The notes below the pieces were generated by a model. The model saw only the letters and a list, made by a program, of their open reading frames with translations, made no database searches and was not told the DNA's origin. The position numbers and the translations under genes were made by a program. Positions 26,197-33,573 of a DNA stretch of 64,000 bases are shown here, piece by piece; position 1 is the first letter of the stretch, and every line of letters begins with the position of its first letter. Source of the stretch: Microbacterium sediminis (GTDB lineage Bacteria; Actinomycetota; Actinomycetes; Actinomycetales; Microbacteriaceae); the NCBI RefSeq assembly GCF_004564075.1, contig NZ_CP038256.1, positions 1,860,001 through 1,924,000 on the forward strand. Reading direction: 5' to 3'.

Positions 26197-27981
26197 TCAA
26201 TACTTCTCGAAGAGGTGGGGCTGGCCGGTGGACGGCATCACACGGAAGTGTTTCATCACCTGGGTGAGAGCCTTCTGAAGTGCCGGCGCCGTGGCCGCCG
26301 ACGAGCGCACCTGCATCGGCTCGTCGAGCGTCACCATGACGACGTACTTCGGGTCCTCCGCGGGGGCGAAGCCCACGATGCTCGTGAAGTACACGCCCGC
26401 CTTGTAGCCGCCGTTCTCGTCGGGCTTCTGCGCGGTTCCGGTCTTGGCGGCGACGCGGTAGCCCGGCACCTTGATGAGGTCAGCGGTCGATCCCTGCACG
26501 GCCACGTTCTCGATCATGAGCGCGGTCTCGTTCGCCGCCTCCTCGCTGATCACCTGCTGCGGCTCGGGCAGGTCGGGCGTGATCACCGTGCCGTCCGGCT
26601 TCGTGCACGACTCGACGAGGCTCAGCGGCATCTTCACGCCGCCGTTGGCGATCATCGCGTAGGCGCTCATCACCTGCGGCACGGTCATCGTGTACGCCTG
26701 GCCGAAGGTGGTCGTGTAGCGGGTCTGGTTGTCCCACTCGTCGGCGGGGTGCAGTTCGCCCTTGGCCTCGCCCTGGAAGCCGATGTCGGTGCCGCCGCCC
26801 ACGCCGAACTTCTCGAGGTAGTCGTGCCGCTGCTCGGGGGTGAGCATGTCGCCGAACTTCGACAGCGCCACGTTCGACGAGTCGATGAGCGCTCCGGCGA
26901 GCGTGTAGTTGTACACGGGGTGCTCGAACGGGTCGCCGATCGAGGCCCCGTTGGGGAACGTCTCGTGGGCCGCGGCCGGAACGGTCGAGGTCGGCGTGGC
27001 CACGCCCGCGTCGAGCAGCATCGCCGCGGTGAGCGCCTTGCCGGTCGAGCCCGGCTCGAAGCTCGTCGTGAAGATCCGCGAGCCGCGATCGGCGGGGTCG
27101 GCCGACTGCACGTCGTTCGGGTCGACCGTGGGGTACTCCGCCGCGGCGCGGATCTTGCCCGTCTCGATCTCGAGCACGGTGATCGTGCCGCTCTTGGCCT
27201 TCATGCGCTGGGTCTCCTCGGCGATGAGCTCGCTGAGGTACCACTGCAGGTCGGTGTCGATCGTGAGCTGCAGCGTGCCGCCGTCCTCGGCCGGCTCGAC
27301 CGTCTCGGTGCCGGGGATGCGCACGCCGTCGGGGCTCTGCTGATAGGTCTCCAGGCCGTTGGATCCGGTGAGGCAGTCGTCGGCGAGCAGCTCGTAGCCG
27401 GCGAGCGGCTCGCCGTCGCTGCTCGTGAAGCCGACGAGGTTTCCGGCCACGGCGCCGTTCGGGTAGACGCGCGACGGCTGCGGCGTGAAGGTGATGAACG
27501 GCAGGCCCAGCTCGACGAGTCCGAGGTACTGCGTGGTCGTGATGCCGCGCTTGAGGTAGGCGAAGCGGGATCCGGGGTTCTCGGCGAGGGCGCCCGTGAC
27601 GATCTCGACGAGCTCGTCGGGATCCTGCCCCGTGACCTTGGCGATGTCGGCGGCGTAGTCCTCGAACGGGACGATCTCCTTGCCCTCGCCGTCGGCGGTC
27701 TTGCGCTCCATCGTGGTGGCCAGGAGCGGATCGATCTGCGCGTCGTACAGCTGGGTGCTGCTGGCGAGCACGGTGCCGTCGGCGTCGACGATGCTGCCGC
27801 GGTTGCCGTACAGCACGCGCTCGCCCGCGAGGCCCATCGCCTGCGCGTCGCCGACGTGCTCCCCCGCGTTGACCACCTGGATGTCGACGAGTCGCAGCAC
27901 GAAGCCCGCCAGCACGGCGACCACCGCGAGGAGGGCGACGACGCTGCGCCGACGGGGACTGCGCTCTGCCCTCTTGCTCAT
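26197..27981 (-). CDS. ftsI: septal transpeptidase FtsI (class B PBP, PBP3 type)
   Basis: A 594-residue bitopic penicillin-binding protein that cross-links septal peptidoglycan with FtsW. A basic N-terminus precedes one transmembrane helix (SVVALLAVVAVLAGFVLRLV, about 13-32). The transpeptidase motifs are in order: SFEPGSTGKALTAAML (SxxK), DSSNVALSKFGD (SxN) and RVAAKTGTAQKPDENG (KTG). ATG at 27981 begins MSKRAERSPRRR. There is no PASTA domain. Fourteen bases separate it from the ftsL-like gene. Confidence 0.96.
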   Translation of the reverse strand: MSKRAERSPRRRSVVALLAVVAVLAGFVLRLVDIQVVNAGEHVGDAQAMGLAGERVLYGNRGSIVDADGTVLASSTQLYDAQIDPLLATTMERKTADGEGKEIVPFEDYAADIAKVTGQDPDELVEIVTGALAENPGSRFAYLKRGITTTQYLGLVELGLPFITFTPQPSRVYPNGAVAGNLVGFTSSDGEPLAGYELLADDCLTGSNGLETYQQSPDGVRIPGTETVEPAEDGGTLQLTIDTDLQWYLSELIAEETQRMKAKSGTITVLEIETGKIRAAAEYPTVDPNDVQSADPADRGSRIFTTSFEPGSTGKALTAAMLLDAGVATPTSTVPAAAHETFPNGASIGDPFEHPVYNYTLAGALIDSSNVALSKFGDMLTPEQRHDYLEKFGVGGGTDIGFQGEAKGELHPADEWDNQTRYTTTFGQAYTMTVPQVMSAYAMIANGGVKMPLSLVESCTKPDGTVITPDLPEPQQVISEEAANETALMIENVAVQGSTADLIKVPGYRVAAKTGTAQKPDENGGYKAGVYFTSIVGFAPAEDPKYVVMVTLDEPMQVRSSAATAPALQKALTQVMKHFRVMPSTGQPHLFEKY

Positions 27982-27995
27982 GATGCTCCTGGGTG

Positions 27996-28637
27996 TCAGC
28001 GGGTGGTCGGGCTCGGCAGGCCCTCGGCGGGCGGCGGGATCACGGGCTCGGGCTCGGGCTCGGGCGCCTGCTCCACGGGAGCCTGCTCGGCGGACTCGGT
28101 CTTCTCGGGCGTGGGCGCCGCGTCGCCGCGGTCGAGCTCGCCCTGCACGGCGGTGTTCGGATCGGTCACGAGCGGGGTGCCGTCGAGCAACGCGTTGCTC
28201 ACCTGCGCCGTGCCCCGGGCATCCACCGCCGACGAGCCGCCGGCGGCGGCACCGGAGCCGATGATCGCGGCGTCGCTCAGGCGCAGGTAGGTGGGCGAGG
28301 CGTCGATCACCATGCCGAGAGCTGCGGCATTGGCCGCGAGGTACTGCGGCGAGCTGAGCCCCGCGATGTCGTCCTGCAGCGACTGCGCCTCGAGCGTGAG
28401 CGCTCGCTGCTGCTGCTGCAGGTCGGCGACGCGGTAGCTGTCCTGCGTGATCAGGACCGACAGCGCCATCTGTGCCACGGCGATCGCGACCGCTCCGGCC
28501 ACCGCGACGATCGCGTACGCCATCCGCGGCCGGCGGGCCGGCAGCGTGCGCTCGACGGCGCGCAGCCGGCGCGCGGGCTCCTCGCGACGCGGCAGCTCGT
28601 CCCATTCGGGCAGGGTGAGGGATTCGGCGAAGCTCAT
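27996..28637 (-). CDS. ftsL: FtsL-like bitopic division protein
   Basis: A 213-residue protein with a cytoplasmic N-terminus, one transmembrane helix at about 39-63, and a short coiled coil at about 68-95 ([20 protein letters not shown]), the architecture of FtsL in the FtsQLB complex. The coiled coil is followed by [20 protein letters not shown], found in actinobacterial FtsL-type proteins. The last 70 residues form a Glu/Pro/Ala-rich disordered extension ([15 protein letters not shown]), longer than classical FtsL. Assignment rests mainly on position between rsmH and ftsI and topology. Its ATG overlaps the rsmH stop (ATGA). Confidence 0.85.
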   Translation of the reverse strand: MSFAESLTLPEWDELPRREEPARRLRAVERTLPARRPRMAYAIVAVAGAVAIAVAQMALSVLITQDSYRVADLQQQQRALTLEAQSLQDDIAGLSSPQYLAANAAALGMVIDASPTYLRLSDAAIIGSGAAAGGSSAVDARGTAQVSNALLDGTPLVTDPNTAVQGELDRGDAAPTPEKTESAEQAPVEQAPEPEPEPVIPPPAEGLPSPTTR

Positions 28638-29587
28638 GACACCTCCCGCAGCTTCTCGATGGCGCGCAGCCGCACGGGCTTCGCGCGGGGATTGCGCGCG
28701 GCCTCGTCCTCGCTCGCCTGCTCGGCGCCGCGCACCAGCAGCCGGAACCGGGCGGCGTGCTCGGGCAGCTCGACCGGCAGGCCCTGGGGCGAGGTCGACG
28801 CGGTCGCCTCGGCGAAGAGGCGCTTGACGAAGCGATCCTCGAGCGACTGATACGACAGCACGACGATCCGCCCGCCGACGGCGAGCGCATCGAGCGCGGC
28901 CGGGATGGCGCGTTCGAGGGCTGCCAGCTCGCCGTTGACCTCGATGCGCAGCGCCTGGAAGACGCGCTTGGCCGGGTGACCGGCGTTCTTGACCGCGGCG
29001 GGGGTGGCGTCCTGCAGGATGTCGACGAGCCGTCCCGACCGATCGATCGGCGCCTCCGCGCGCGCCTGGATGATGGCGCGGGCGTAGCGGCCGGCGAGCT
29101 TCTCCTCGCCGTAGCGCTCGAAGATGCGTCGCAGGTCGCCCTCGCCGTAGGTCGCGAGGACGTCGGCCGCCGTGATGCCGCCCGTGGGATCCATCCGCAT
29201 GTCGAGCGGCGCGTCCTGCGCGTACGCGAAGCCGCGCTCGGCCTCGTCCAGCTGCAGCGACGAGACGCCGAGGTCGTACAGGATCGCATCGGCCCGCTCG
29301 ATCCCTGCGGCGTCGAGGGCGTCGCGGATGCCGTCGTACACGGTGTGGACGAGGGTGACGCGGTCGGCGAACGGCGCGAGCCGCTCGCCCGCGATCCGCA
29401 GGGCGTTGGGGTCGCGGTCGAGGCCGACCAGGCGCGCCTGGGGGAAGCGCTCCAGGAAGGCCTCGGCGTGCCCGCCCATGCCGAGCGTGCCGTCGACGTA
29501 GACGGCTCCCGGCTTGTCGAGGGCGGGCGCGAGCAGCTCGACGCAGCGCTCGAGCATGACGGGGATGTGGATGTCGCGGAGGTTCAT
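28634..29587 (-). CDS. rsmH: 16S rRNA (cytosine1402-N4)-methyltransferase
   Basis: RsmH (MraW) methylates C1402 of 16S rRNA with S-adenosylmethionine. The 317-residue protein begins [20 protein letters not shown], with the SAM loop [67 protein letters not shown] and [36 protein letters not shown]. It is the second gene of the dcw cluster. Confidence 0.97.
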   Translation of the reverse strand: MNLRDIHIPVMLERCVELLAPALDKPGAVYVDGTLGMGGHAEAFLERFPQARLVGLDRDPNALRIAGERLAPFADRVTLVHTVYDGIRDALDAAGIERADAILYDLGVSSLQLDEAERGFAYAQDAPLDMRMDPTGGITAADVLATYGEGDLRRIFERYGEEKLAGRYARAIIQARAEAPIDRSGRLVDILQDATPAAVKNAGHPAKRVFQALRIEVNGELAALERAIPAALDALAVGGRIVVLSYQSLEDRFVKRLFAEATASTSPQGLPVELPEHAARFRLLVRGAEQASEDEAARNPRAKPVRLRAIEKLREVS

Positions 29588-29612
29588 GATGTCGGGGCCT
29601 CGTGTCCCCCGA

Positions 29613-29657
29613 CCCTGATTCCCCTCCGCCGCCTGGCGCCGGGGAAGTGGCGTCAGG
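29613..29657. promoter_or_regulatory. imperfect hairpin in the mraZ-rsmH gap
   Basis: TTCCCC (29619-29624) pairs with GGGGAA (29641-29646), and CCTGA (29614-29618) pairs with TCAGG (29653-29657) with a bulge. It lies in the 102-base gap and might attenuate or process the dcw transcript after mraZ. No gene is visible here. Confidence 0.3.
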
Positions 29658-29689
29658 TTGCGGCAGGGAGTCACGGCCGGGGGCTCGGA

Positions 29690-30121
29690 TCAGAACAGGC
29701 CCGGGATCACCTCCTGCTCCATCTCGGAGTAGTTCTCCTCGTTCGCGGAGAGGTACTGGTTCCAGGCCTCGGCGTCCCAGATCTCGGCGTGGGCGCCGAC
29801 ACCGGTGACGATGAGCTCCTTCTGCAGGCCGGCGTACTGGCGCAGGTGCTGCGGGACGGTAATGCGGTTCTGGCCGTCCGGGGTCTCGGCGCTCGCGCCA
29901 GAGAGGAACATGCGCAGGAAGTCGCGGGCCTGCTTGTTGCTGAGCGGCGCCTCGCGGATGCGCTCGTGCACGCGCTCGAACTCGGCCGTGCTGAACACGT
30001 AGAGGCAGCGCTCCTGGCCGCGCGTGACGACGACGCCGCCGGCGAGCTCTTCGCGGAACTTTGCAGGCAGGATGACGCGCCCCTTGTCGTCGAGCTTGGG
30101 TGTGTGAGTGCCCAGCAGCAT
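29690..30121 (-). CDS. mraZ: transcriptional regulator MraZ
   Basis: MraZ is a ring-forming SpoVT-AbrB-fold protein that represses its own dcw promoter. The 143-residue protein carries two copies of the fold: [20 protein letters not shown] at the N-terminus and [20 protein letters not shown] in the middle, each with the conserved DxxGR / DxQxR pattern. It is the first gene of the dcw cluster, and a matching operator lies 44-73 bases upstream. Confidence 0.97.
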   Translation of the reverse strand: MLLGTHTPKLDDKGRVILPAKFREELAGGVVVTRGQERCLYVFSTAEFERVHERIREAPLSNKQARDFLRMFLSGASAETPDGQNRITVPQHLRQYAGLQKELIVTGVGAHAEIWDAEAWNQYLSANEENYSEMEQEVIPGLF

Positions 30122-30164
30122 CGGCCATCACCCCCCCTCAACGATCCGGCCAACCCGAGGTGCG

Positions 30165-30194
30165 CCCCACATTACTCCACTTTCCCCCACCCAC
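30165..30194 (-). promoter_or_regulatory. MraZ-type operator (10-bp spaced GTGG repeats)
   Basis: On the minus strand GTGG occurs at 30190, 30180 and 30170, exactly one per ten bases (GTGGGGGAAA, GTGGAGTAAT, GTGGGGCGCA), with a fourth GTGG starting at 30194. Known MraZ boxes are TGGG-type direct repeats at ten-base spacing just before mraZ, so this fits autoregulation of the dcw cluster. The rest of the 243-base gap upstream shows no gene. Confidence 0.7.
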
Positions 30195-30310
30195 AAGCAG
30201 AGAAACGACATTCCCAGGAACGACGAACCGCCGCCTTCCCCGAGAAATCAAGGGAAGACGGCGGTGGAGGGAAATGGGGGGCTGATGGCGCGCGGTGGGC
30301 CCTCAACGAC

Positions 30311-30341
30311 GAAAGCGCCGGCCTCTCGGCCGGCGCTTTTC
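30311..30341 (-). terminator. intrinsic terminator after the DUF3040 gene
   Basis: AAGCGCCGGCC and GGCCGGCGCTT form an 11-base perfect stem with a four-base loop (GAGA on the minus strand), flanked by short A/T runs on both sides. It follows the DUF3040 stop codon by 24 bases and insulates the dcw promoter. Confidence 0.85.
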
Positions 30342-30364
30342 GAAGAGTGGAGGGATCGGGAGGA

Positions 30365-30757
30365 TCACTGCCCCTGCTGGCGGCGATCCCAACGCTCGTT
30401 CATGCGGTCCATGAAGGAGGACGACGATCGGGGCGCGCCCGGGCGCCCGCCCTTGCCCGTCGCGCTCGCTGCCGACGACGGCCCGCTCGACGGGCTGATC
30501 GCCAGTACGACACCGACGATCATCGCGATGAAGCCGACCACGCCGATGACGACGCCCAGGACGGTGTTCGACGACCACAGCGCGACACCCGCCACGACGG
30601 CGATGAGGCCGGCGATGGCGACGATCGCGCCGAGGACGAGATTGCGGTAGCTCAGCGGTCGGCCGGCCGTGGACGCGTGAACGACATCGGCGTCGTTCTG
30701 CATGAGATGGCGCTCCATCTCATCGAGAAGGCGCTGCTCCTGCTCGGAGAGAGGCAT
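30365..30757 (-). CDS. DUF3040 membrane protein
   Basis: A 130-residue actinobacterial protein of unknown function. The family N-terminus MPLSEQEQRLLDEMERHLMQ is followed by two hydrophobic helices (VLGAIVAIAGLIAVVAGVAL and VVIGVVGFIAMIVGVVLAIS) and a basic, serine-rich tail ending FMDRMNERWDRRQQGQ. The short cytoplasmic ends suggest a small inner-membrane protein. It is divergent from the polyprenyl synthase gene, which starts 66 bases away. Confidence 0.9.
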   Translation of the reverse strand: MPLSEQEQRLLDEMERHLMQNDADVVHASTAGRPLSYRNLVLGAIVAIAGLIAVVAGVALWSSNTVLGVVIGVVGFIAMIVGVVLAISPSSGPSSAASATGKGGRPGAPRSSSSFMDRMNERWDRRQQGQ

Positions 30758-30823
30758 CGGATCCCCCTTGTGGGTGTGGCTCCGTCCCAGTCTATCGCCG
30801 GGCCGTCTCACTAGGCTAGGCCC

Positions 30824-31912
30824 GTGCAGGACGCCACCAGCCTCGTCGAGGCCATCTCTCAGGGACTGGAAAAGTTCGTCGCCGCGCGTCGCCGCGAGGC
30901 GGCGGAGTTCGGGGACGAGGCGATCCTCATCGTCGACCACGGCGGGGCGGCGGTCCACGGCGGAAAGCGCCTGCGCGGGCGGTTCCTCGCGGCCGGCTGG
31001 CACGCCGTCGCCGATCGGTCGAGCGACCGGCCCGCCGACGATGCGATGCTCGCCGCGGCCTGTGCGCTGGAGGTCTTCCAGGCCGCGGCGCTCGTGCACG
31101 ACGACATCATCGACAATGCCGACACGCGCCGCGGCCGGCCCTCGGCACACCGCGCGCTCGAGGCGGCGCACCGCGACCGCGGCTGGGCCGGCGACGCCGC
31201 GGCGTTCGGCCGATCGGGCGCGGTGCTGCTCGGCGATCTGCTCGTGGCCTGGAGCGACGACCTCCTCGAGGAGGCGCTCGCGCTCTCCCCCGCCACCGCG
31301 GCCGCGGCGCGGGCCGAGTACGCGCTCATGCGGCGCGAGGTCACGATGGGGCAGTTCCTCGACGTCGCGGAGGAGTCCGCCTGGAACCGGGTCCCCGACA
31401 CCCAGCACGCGGAGCGCGCCCTCCGCGTGGCCTCGCTGAAGTCGGCGCGGTACAGCGTGGAGCGCCCGCTGCTCATCGGCGCCGCGCTCGCCGGCGGCGA
31501 CGACGACCAGCTCGCGGCGCTCAGCGACTTCGGTCACCGCATCGGCCTCGCCTTCCAGCTGCGCGACGACGTGCTGGGGGTGTTCGGCGACAGCGCCGAG
31601 ACCGGCAAACCCGCCGGCGACGATCTGCGGGAGGGCAAGCGCACGGCGCTCATCGCGTGGGCGCGCGACGCGGTGCCCGCGTCGGCGCGCCGCACGATCG
31701 ACGAGCTCCTGGGCGATCCGACGCTCGAGGACGCCCAGATCTCGATGCTGGCCTCGACGATCCGGTCATCCGGTGCGCTCGATCGGGCCGAGCAGACGAT
31801 CGCCCGCCTCGCGCGCGAGGCCGTGCAGTCGCTCAGCGGCGCGCGGCTCGACAATGCGGCGGTCGCCTACCTGCGCGATCTCGCGCGGGCCGCCACCCAG
31901 CGCACCGCCTGA
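30824..31912 (+). CDS. polyprenyl (geranylgeranyl-type) diphosphate synthase
   Basis: This 362-residue isoprenyl synthase condenses isopentenyl diphosphate units on an allylic primer. GGKRLRGRF precedes the first aspartate-rich motif LVHDDIIDNADTRRGRPSAH, and the second is QLRDDVLGVFGD followed by KPAGDDLREGKRTALIAWA. It corresponds by position to M. tuberculosis idsA2 (next to Rv2175c). Product chain length (C15-C20 or longer) cannot be stated safely. GTG start. Confidence 0.92.
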   Translation: MQDATSLVEAISQGLEKFVAARRREAAEFGDEAILIVDHGGAAVHGGKRLRGRFLAAGWHAVADRSSDRPADDAMLAAACALEVFQAAALVHDDIIDNADTRRGRPSAHRALEAAHRDRGWAGDAAAFGRSGAVLLGDLLVAWSDDLLEEALALSPATAAAARAEYALMRREVTMGQFLDVAEESAWNRVPDTQHAERALRVASLKSARYSVERPLLIGAALAGGDDDQLAALSDFGHRIGLAFQLRDDVLGVFGDSAETGKPAGDDLREGKRTALIAWARDAVPASARRTIDELLGDPTLEDAQISMLASTIRSSGALDRAEQTIARLAREAVQSLSGARLDNAAVAYLRDLARAATQRTA

Positions 31913-31913
31913 G

Positions 31914-32264
31914 TCAGAGCAGCGCCTGCGCCACCCGGCGCACCTCGGCCTTGCGACCGGCGAGGAGCGACTCGATCGGGGCGGCGCCCAGGGTCTCCTC
32001 CGGCGTGAGCAGCCAGTCGATGGCCTCGTCGTCGGTGAAGCCGACGTCGTGCAGCAGGATGGCGGTGCCGCGCAGGCTCGAGAGCGGGCGGCCGTCCTGC
32101 ACGAACACGGCGGGCACCTTGAGGATGCCGTCGCGCCGAGAGCCGATCAGGGCGCTCTCGTCGAGCAGGCGGCGCACGCGACTCACCGACTCGCCGATCG
32201 CCTCGGCCAGGTCGGGCAGCGTCAGCCACTCGGTCGGATACATCCCAGGAGTCTCGTCCACCAC
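31914..32264 (-). CDS. Rv2175c family DNA-binding protein
   Basis: A 116-residue winged-helix/helix-turn-helix protein (WLTLPDLAEAIGESVSRVRR) of the Rv2175c family. In M. tuberculosis Rv2175c binds DNA and is phosphorylated by the neighbouring kinase PknL; here a PASTA kinase gene lies about 1.3 kb away, so the pairing is preserved. The C-terminal domain contains GTAILLHDVGFTDDEAIDWL. It ends one base from the convergent polyprenyl synthase gene. Confidence 0.9.
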   Translation of the reverse strand: MVDETPGMYPTEWLTLPDLAEAIGESVSRVRRLLDESALIGSRRDGILKVPAVFVQDGRPLSSLRGTAILLHDVGFTDDEAIDWLLTPEETLGAAPIESLLAGRKAEVRRVAQALL

Positions 32265-32306
32265 GTGCCCATCTTCGCACTCGGGCGTCCGGGTCGGGGA
32301 TTCTCG

Positions 32307-32377
32307 CGTGTCACATCATTAACACGAGCCCCTCGAAATAGCACCAGTTGACTTGAGGTCACATCTTTGACACGGTG
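32307..32377 (+). promoter_or_regulatory. pair of GTCACATCnTT-type direct repeats upstream of the LysM gene
   Basis: TGTCACATCATTAACACG (32309-32326) and GGTCACATCTTTGACACG (32357-32374) are near-identical 18-base direct repeats 48 bases apart, in the 142-base gap before the LysM/lysozyme-like gene. The GTCACA half-site resembles published MtrA-type motifs that control cell-wall hydrolase genes in actinobacteria; this link is an inference. Confidence 0.5.
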
Positions 32378-32406
32378 TGTCGAGAAGATCACGAGGGGGT
32401 AACGTG

Positions 32407-33525
32407 ATGCGCGAATCGACGCGGCGTTCCAAGTCACCGTCCGCGATGCTCGCGACCGCACCGGTCGCCGTCATCGGGTCCATCGCCTCGGCACTGTGCG
32501 CCACGCCGGCGCATGCGGCCGAGGACCACACCGTGCAGCCGGGCGACACCGTCACGCGGATCGCCATCCGCAACGGTCTGCAGACCGCGGACGTGCTCAG
32601 CTGGAACGGGCTCACCCCGCGCGCCACGATCTACCCGGGCCAGAAGCTCCGCCTCGCCGCGCCGACCGCGGCTCCCGCGGCTCCGACCCCCGCCTCCACC
32701 TCGCCCGGGGCCGTGCACACCGTGGCCGCCGGCGACACGATCTGGGGCATCTCGCGTCAGCACGGCACCACCGTCGAGGCGATCCTCGCCGCCAACGGGT
32801 TGAAGGCCTCGGCGGTCATCTACCCGGGCCAGAAGCTGAAGCTCGGCGGGGCCGCCCCGCAGGCCGCCCCCGCCGCGGCCGCCCCCGCTCCCGCCGCCGC
32901 GCCTGCCGCGGCGCCCCAGGCCGCGCCCGCGACGCACGAGGTCAAGCCCGGCGACACCCTGTGGGGCATCGCCCACCAGCATGGCAAGACGGTGTCCGAG
33001 CTGCTGAAGGCGAACGGACTCGGCGCCGGCGCGATCATCTACCCGGGCCAGAAGCTCAAGCTCAGCGCGCCGAAGCCCGCCCCGGCGGCGACCGGCGCGA
33101 ACGTGCAGAAGTGGGCGTCGCTCACCGCCGAGCAGACCGCGAACGCGCGGCTCATCATCGGCGTCGGCCGCGAGATCGGCGCGTCGGACCGCGCGATCGC
33201 CACGGCGCTGGCGACCGCCATGGTCGAGTCGTCGCTGCGCAACGTGGCCTACGGCGATCGCGACTCGCTCGGCCTGTTCCAACAGCGCCCGAGCTACGGC
33301 TGGGGCACGCCGGAGCAGATCCTCGACCCCGTTCGGGCGACGAAGGTGTTCTTCGGCGGCGCGACCGACCCGAACGGCGGCACCACCCGCGGCCTGTTCG
33401 ACATCGCCGGCTGGGAGAAGAAGTCGTTCGGCGACGCGGCCCAGGCCGTGCAGATATCGGCCTTCCCCGAGCGCTACGGCCAGTGGGAGAAGCAGTCCTA
33501 CGCCTGGCTGGCGTCGCTCGGCTGA
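32407..33525 (+). CDS. exported LysM protein with lysozyme-like C-terminal domain
   Basis: A 372-residue secreted cell-wall protein. The signal peptide (about 1-38) ends ALCATPAHA. Three LysM peptidoglycan-binding domains follow at about 41-83, 103-146 and 177-219, each ending IYPGQKL(R/K)L, separated by Ala/Pro linkers. The C-terminal region (about 235-372) holds TALATAMVESSLRNVAYGDR and SLGLFQQRPSYGWGTPEQIL, a lysozyme/transglycosylase-like pattern in which Glu274 may be catalytic. I chose ATG at 32407 after GAGGGGG; a GTG directly before it is also possible. It probably trims or remodels peptidoglycan and lies just upstream of a peptidoglycan-sensing kinase. Confidence 0.88.
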   Translation: MRESTRRSKSPSAMLATAPVAVIGSIASALCATPAHAAEDHTVQPGDTVTRIAIRNGLQTADVLSWNGLTPRATIYPGQKLRLAAPTAAPAAPTPASTSPGAVHTVAAGDTIWGISRQHGTTVEAILAANGLKASAVIYPGQKLKLGGAAPQAAPAAAAPAPAAAPAAAPQAAPATHEVKPGDTLWGIAHQHGKTVSELLKANGLGAGAIIYPGQKLKLSAPKPAPAATGANVQKWASLTAEQTANARLIIGVGREIGASDRAIATALATAMVESSLRNVAYGDRDSLGLFQQRPSYGWGTPEQILDPVRATKVFFGGATDPNGGTTRGLFDIAGWEKKSFGDAAQAVQISAFPERYGQWEKQSYAWLASLG

Positions 33526-33573
33526 GCCGAGCGCCTCCGCGGGGTTCCAGATCCCCTTCCGTAGACTGCTGTC

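Noticed and set aside
30100..30310. Small plus-strand frames upstream of mraZ
   Set aside because: They overlap the mraZ start and operator, lack ribosome sites and show no family resemblance.
32367..32372. TTGACA as a -35 element for the LysM gene
   Set aside because: A -10 at normal spacing would fall on the ribosome-binding site, so it cannot promote this gene; it is part of the second direct repeat.
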